Shown here: one piece after another, positions 7,948 through 10,000 of the stretch
Layout of the letters: each line of letters starts with the position of its first letter
How positions within the stretch are numbered: the stretch's first letter is position 1
Assembly: GCA_028565635.1 (NCBI GenBank)
Contig: JAOXYB010054134.1
Coordinates: forward strand, 1 to 10,000
Source of the DNA: Phoronis ovalis
Lineage: Eukaryota; Phoronida; Phoronidae
Direction of reading: 5' to 3'
Length of the DNA stretch: 10,000 nucleotides
Notes under the pieces: model-generated
The model's input: only the letters and a program-made list of their open reading frames with translations
What the model was told of the DNA's origin: nothing
Databases searched by the model: none
Position numbers and translations under genes: made by a program

Positions 7948-8088
7948 TGTATGTAATGTATGTAATGTATGTAATGTATGTAATGTATGTAATGTATGTA
8001 ATGTATGTATGTATGTATGTATGTATGTATGTATGTATGTATGTATGTATGTATGTATATATATATATATTAATGTATATAGTTTGGT

Positions 8089-8107
8089 TTTTATTTTTAG
8101 GATTCTT
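8089..8107 (+). repeat. 19-bp copy of a splice-acceptor-like sequence
   Basis: TTTTATTTTTAGGATTCTT is identical to 9191-9209, where it forms the 3' splice site and first seven bases of the transporter-like exon. Here the downstream frame closes after 12 codons (DSLMTHDMDAIL then TGA), so no exon is claimed. It lies directly after the satellite. It may be a remnant of a local duplication. Confidence 0.5.
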
Positions 8108-9070
8108 TGATGACACATGATATGGACGCCATTTTGTGATGGTGTGCTTAATATTTGTGTTCAGTCCTCAGAGCAGTTCCCTAGAAAACTGATCGAGAAT
8201 TTTAAATTACAAATATATTTTTTCATAGAAATTAATTTGAAAATATCTTCACATGCTAGTTCACATGATTTAAACTTTTCAGAATAAGCCTTATATTCAA
8301 TATTACGCAATGCTTTGATACTCCTAGTTTTGTTTTCAAAATGCACATTTATAGTAAAATTCACTGTGTACCCTAAACTTGATGCTCGATTACAAAAAAA
8401 GTGTTATAGTTCCACACATTTTTTTTAATGGTAATGTTACAAGAAAGAAGGATTAACCAGATACTATTTACGTTCTTTTGAAAAAACAAGAAAGTTTTGA
8501 AATATGAGTTTTGGAATATACCCATATATTGGCTTCCTCAAAAGAGGTGTAAAGGGGGTGTTTATCTCGTGGCTGAAAAAAAAAGTGCTACACTATTTGC
8601 ATTGTTTCCAAGTGGCAGCGACTCATCTTATATGATTCTTCAACACTGCGATGTAACATTGTTCCAAGCCTTCCTCATGTTGAGATACAATGCAACGAAT
8701 TATCTCATATTTCGGTCTGCAGTATCTATGTTTTCCATGCTGAAATTTGTAATTAGCTCCCCTGGGTCACAAGAATAATTTTTGTCCGAAATTTTTTTTT
8801 TTTTAATTCTTGGTTATATACTTACTTCATGTAAAAAATAAAGAAAATCGGTCAAGTGACCTGGGAATTTTATTCCAATAATGCCCTCATATTATTTAGA
8901 ATGCTTCTTAATTTCAAAAATTCCTAAATCCAAACAAGCAGAATTTTAACTATTTGAGACATTGTTTAGTAAATATAAGTACGTTAAAAGTTTCAGTTTG
9001 TAGATGAAGAGGTTGTTGACTAACATTTTTTGAGACGAAATTGTAAAAACACATTTTGCCTCGAAATATC
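8108..9070. other. AT-rich stretch without recognised gene
   Basis: Contains a poly-T run of 13 (8792-8804) and short open frames: minus 8161-8364, plus 8497-8778 and part of minus 8946-9152. The plus frame at 8497-8778 is the longest (93 codons) but has no recognised motif and no transporter-like helices, so it does not look like the missing upstream exon of the gene at 9203. No supported RNA gene or mobile element was seen. Confidence 0.5.
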
Positions 9071-9102
9071 TATACACACACACATATATACACACACACA
9101 CA
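9071..9102. repeat. (CA)n/(TA)n microsatellite
   Basis: Two CA runs are separated by a short TA run (ACACACACACATATATACACACACACACA type) over about 32 bp. It lies about 100 bp upstream of the acceptor of the transporter-like exon. Confidence 0.9.
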
Positions 9103-9202
9103 TCCATCAATATATGTGGTGACCTGTAGTACCACCAGTACTGATAACGCATAATTTCTCATACATTGTACAATTTGATGAATCAGACTATTTTATTTTT
9201 AG

Positions 9203-9360
9203 GATTCTTATAACTGGATGTTTTATGTAGGCAGCGTCCCAGTGTTTCTCTCATTCTTTGCCATTAGTATTTTGTCCCATTATGAGAATTGGGATCCCGT
9301 GTATTTAGGAATCAAAAAGCTTATCCATTGTATTTGTGACAAGAGACGTGTCATATCACG
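9203..9360 (+). CDS. penultimate exon of transporter-like gene
   Basis: 158 bp, phase 0 in and phase 2 out. It encodes a membrane helix (VGSVPVFLSFFAISIL) followed by HYENWDPVYLGIKKLIHCIC and a basic KRR cluster at the expected cytosolic side (positive-inside). If the donor were not used, the frame would stop at 9392-9394 after 11 extra codons, so a single terminal exon is the alternative model. Confidence 0.5.
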
Positions 9361-9857
9361 GTTAGTATTAATTGTTTTACCTATTACACATTAACGGATA
9401 GGACATTGTTATAGAAGATTTTTGTTACAGCCACAGAAAAACATTATGGTGTTTTAAACAAATTGAAGAGGGATACAGACATTGCTTTTTGAATGATTTT
9501 AATTACAAGAGAACAGGTAGAACTATTGTACCGGTATCTGTTGCAACTATTGCAGTACGATGCTGTTGCACATATGACAAACTTTACTAGCACTGTTAAA
9601 GCTCTAAAAATGAAACCAACCTTTGTGTATGTAAACAAAATATTTCACAAACAGTTCCACGATGTGGTTACAATATTTACTATTGTGCTCACCATACAGT
9701 CCAATCTTCATTATAACAGTGGTACTTCCTCATGTACAATTGTCTTCAGTGTCACTGATTCCAAAATTTCTGAATTTTTAGGTTACGAGATATGGACAGG
9801 GAACAGACAGAGAGTTTAATATCAGGAGACCTTCCCACTAAAAAGGCAGAAGTGTAA
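9203..9857 (+). CDS. C-terminal end of a major-facilitator (monocarboxylate-transporter-like) protein, two exons
   Basis: Exons 9203-9360 and 9782-9857 join across a 421-bp intron. The first acceptor is TTTTATTTTTAG, the donor CACG|GTTAGT and the second acceptor TCTGAATTTTTAG. The phases fit: CG at the end of the first exon plus G of the second completes an Arg codon, and the frame closes at TAA 9855-9857. The 77-residue product begins DSYNWMFYVGSVPVF, runs through one hydrophobic helix (about residues 8-24) and ends in a basic then hydrophilic tail (KRR; REQTESLISGDLP). SYNWMFY followed by a last helix and a charged tail is the usual end of SLC16-type transporters, where it would be helix 12 and the cytosolic C-terminus. 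One helix alone is weak evidence for the family. The preceding exon (phase 0) was not found in this window. The intron is spanned by an unrelated open frame (9493-9819). Confidence 0.5.
9782..9857 (+). CDS. last coding exon of transporter-like gene
   Basis: The acceptor AATTTTTAG (AG at 9780-9781) precedes 76 bp that in phase 2 read LRDMDREQTESLISGDLPTK and end KAEV-stop. The hydrophilic composition suits a cytosolic tail. It overlaps the end of another open frame (9493-9819) in a different frame. No AATAAA was seen before the window ends, so the 3' UTR probably continues beyond 10000. Confidence 0.45.
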
Positions 9858-10000
9858 TTGACTTTATACAGTGTACAGTCAATCCGATTTTTGGGAATTG
9901 GATTGATTTTACAATGTAAAATTTGTAGGGTCTACAATGTTATACTATGGAGCACACTATAATATTTGAAGAGAGAACTGTTACTATAACTTTGAAGAAT

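Larger units (their letters stand above)
7520..8070. repeat. compound (TATG)n / (TGTATGTAA)n satellite
   Basis: About 550 bp of almost pure simple sequence. Blocks of the tetranucleotide TATG alternate with blocks of the 9-bp unit TGTATGTAA and variants (GGTTGTAAT, GTTTGTAAT, GTGTGTAAT), with scattered TATGCATG. It ends in (AT)n at about 8057-8070. Many reading frames on both strands stay open through it (encoding HTYI/HTL or YVCM/NVC repeats), as expected because the repeat units lack stop codons in those frames; none is taken as a gene. Long alternating pyrimidine-purine stretches could adopt non-B structure and are prone to length change. Confidence 0.95.

Noticed and set aside
7474-8120. 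Several long open frames on both strands encoding HTYI/HTLH and YVCM/NVC repeats
   Set aside because: They are by-products of a simple-sequence array whose units contain no stop in those frames; no non-repeat coding sequence adjoins them.
8497-8778. 93-codon plus-strand open frame, considered as an upstream transporter exon
   Set aside because: No Gly-rich helix pattern or splice pair that would join in phase 0 to 9203; product not recognised.
9493-9819. 108-codon plus-strand open frame
   Set aside because: No motif; it covers the intron between two better supported exons and overlaps the last exon in another frame.
9876-9902. Short inverted repeat CAATCC / GGATTG near the window end
   Set aside because: Only six paired bases with a loose loop; expected by chance.

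Overview
The window is AT-rich animal nuclear DNA with spliced genes (GT-AG introns), tetranucleotide and AT/CA microsatellites and a decayed LINE. The style suggests an invertebrate, most likely a bivalve mollusc or another lophotrochozoan; that assignment is inference. No bacterial operon, rRNA gene or CRISPR array was seen, and no tRNA gene was recognised by eye.

Positions 1-7400 are dominated by one minus-strand gene. Five coding exons (5588-5768, 3292-3546, 2237-2763, 1947-2092, 1217-1500) join with matching phases and good splice sites into a protein of about 463 residues. It has a helical N-terminal part, a long glycine/alanine-rich hydrophobic segment (about residues 120-167), and a P-loop GTPase-like domain with G1 GPQDAGKST, G3 DTPG and an altered G4. 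The fourth exon carries one reading-frame break just after DTPG. Both flanking exons are in frame only if a one-base shift is allowed, so this is a young pseudogene, a polymorphic null allele, an assembly error or, less likely, a recoding site. A TATA-like box (7397-7402) and a donor-bounded GC-richer block (7286 to about 7370) may be the promoter and a 5' untranslated exon. Past the stop codon, an open frame at 670-1212 has coding character and may be a C-terminal part cut off by further lesions.

The 2-kb first intron holds, on the opposite strand, the decayed C-terminal end of a LINE reverse-transcriptase ORF (5002-5398), and a 20-bp-arm hairpin at 4519-4600.

Positions 7520-8070 are a compound (TATG)n / 9-bp minisatellite containing two identical 30-bp islands 284 bp apart. 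Every long ORF there is a repeat artefact.

The right end (9203-9857, plus strand) holds two small spliced exons encoding one hydrophobic helix and a cytoplasmic tail ending in a stop. They look like the C-terminus of a major facilitator (monocarboxylate-transporter-like) protein. Its upstream exons were not found here, so it is either a stray partial copy or the end of a larger gene within whose intron the GTPase gene may lie.
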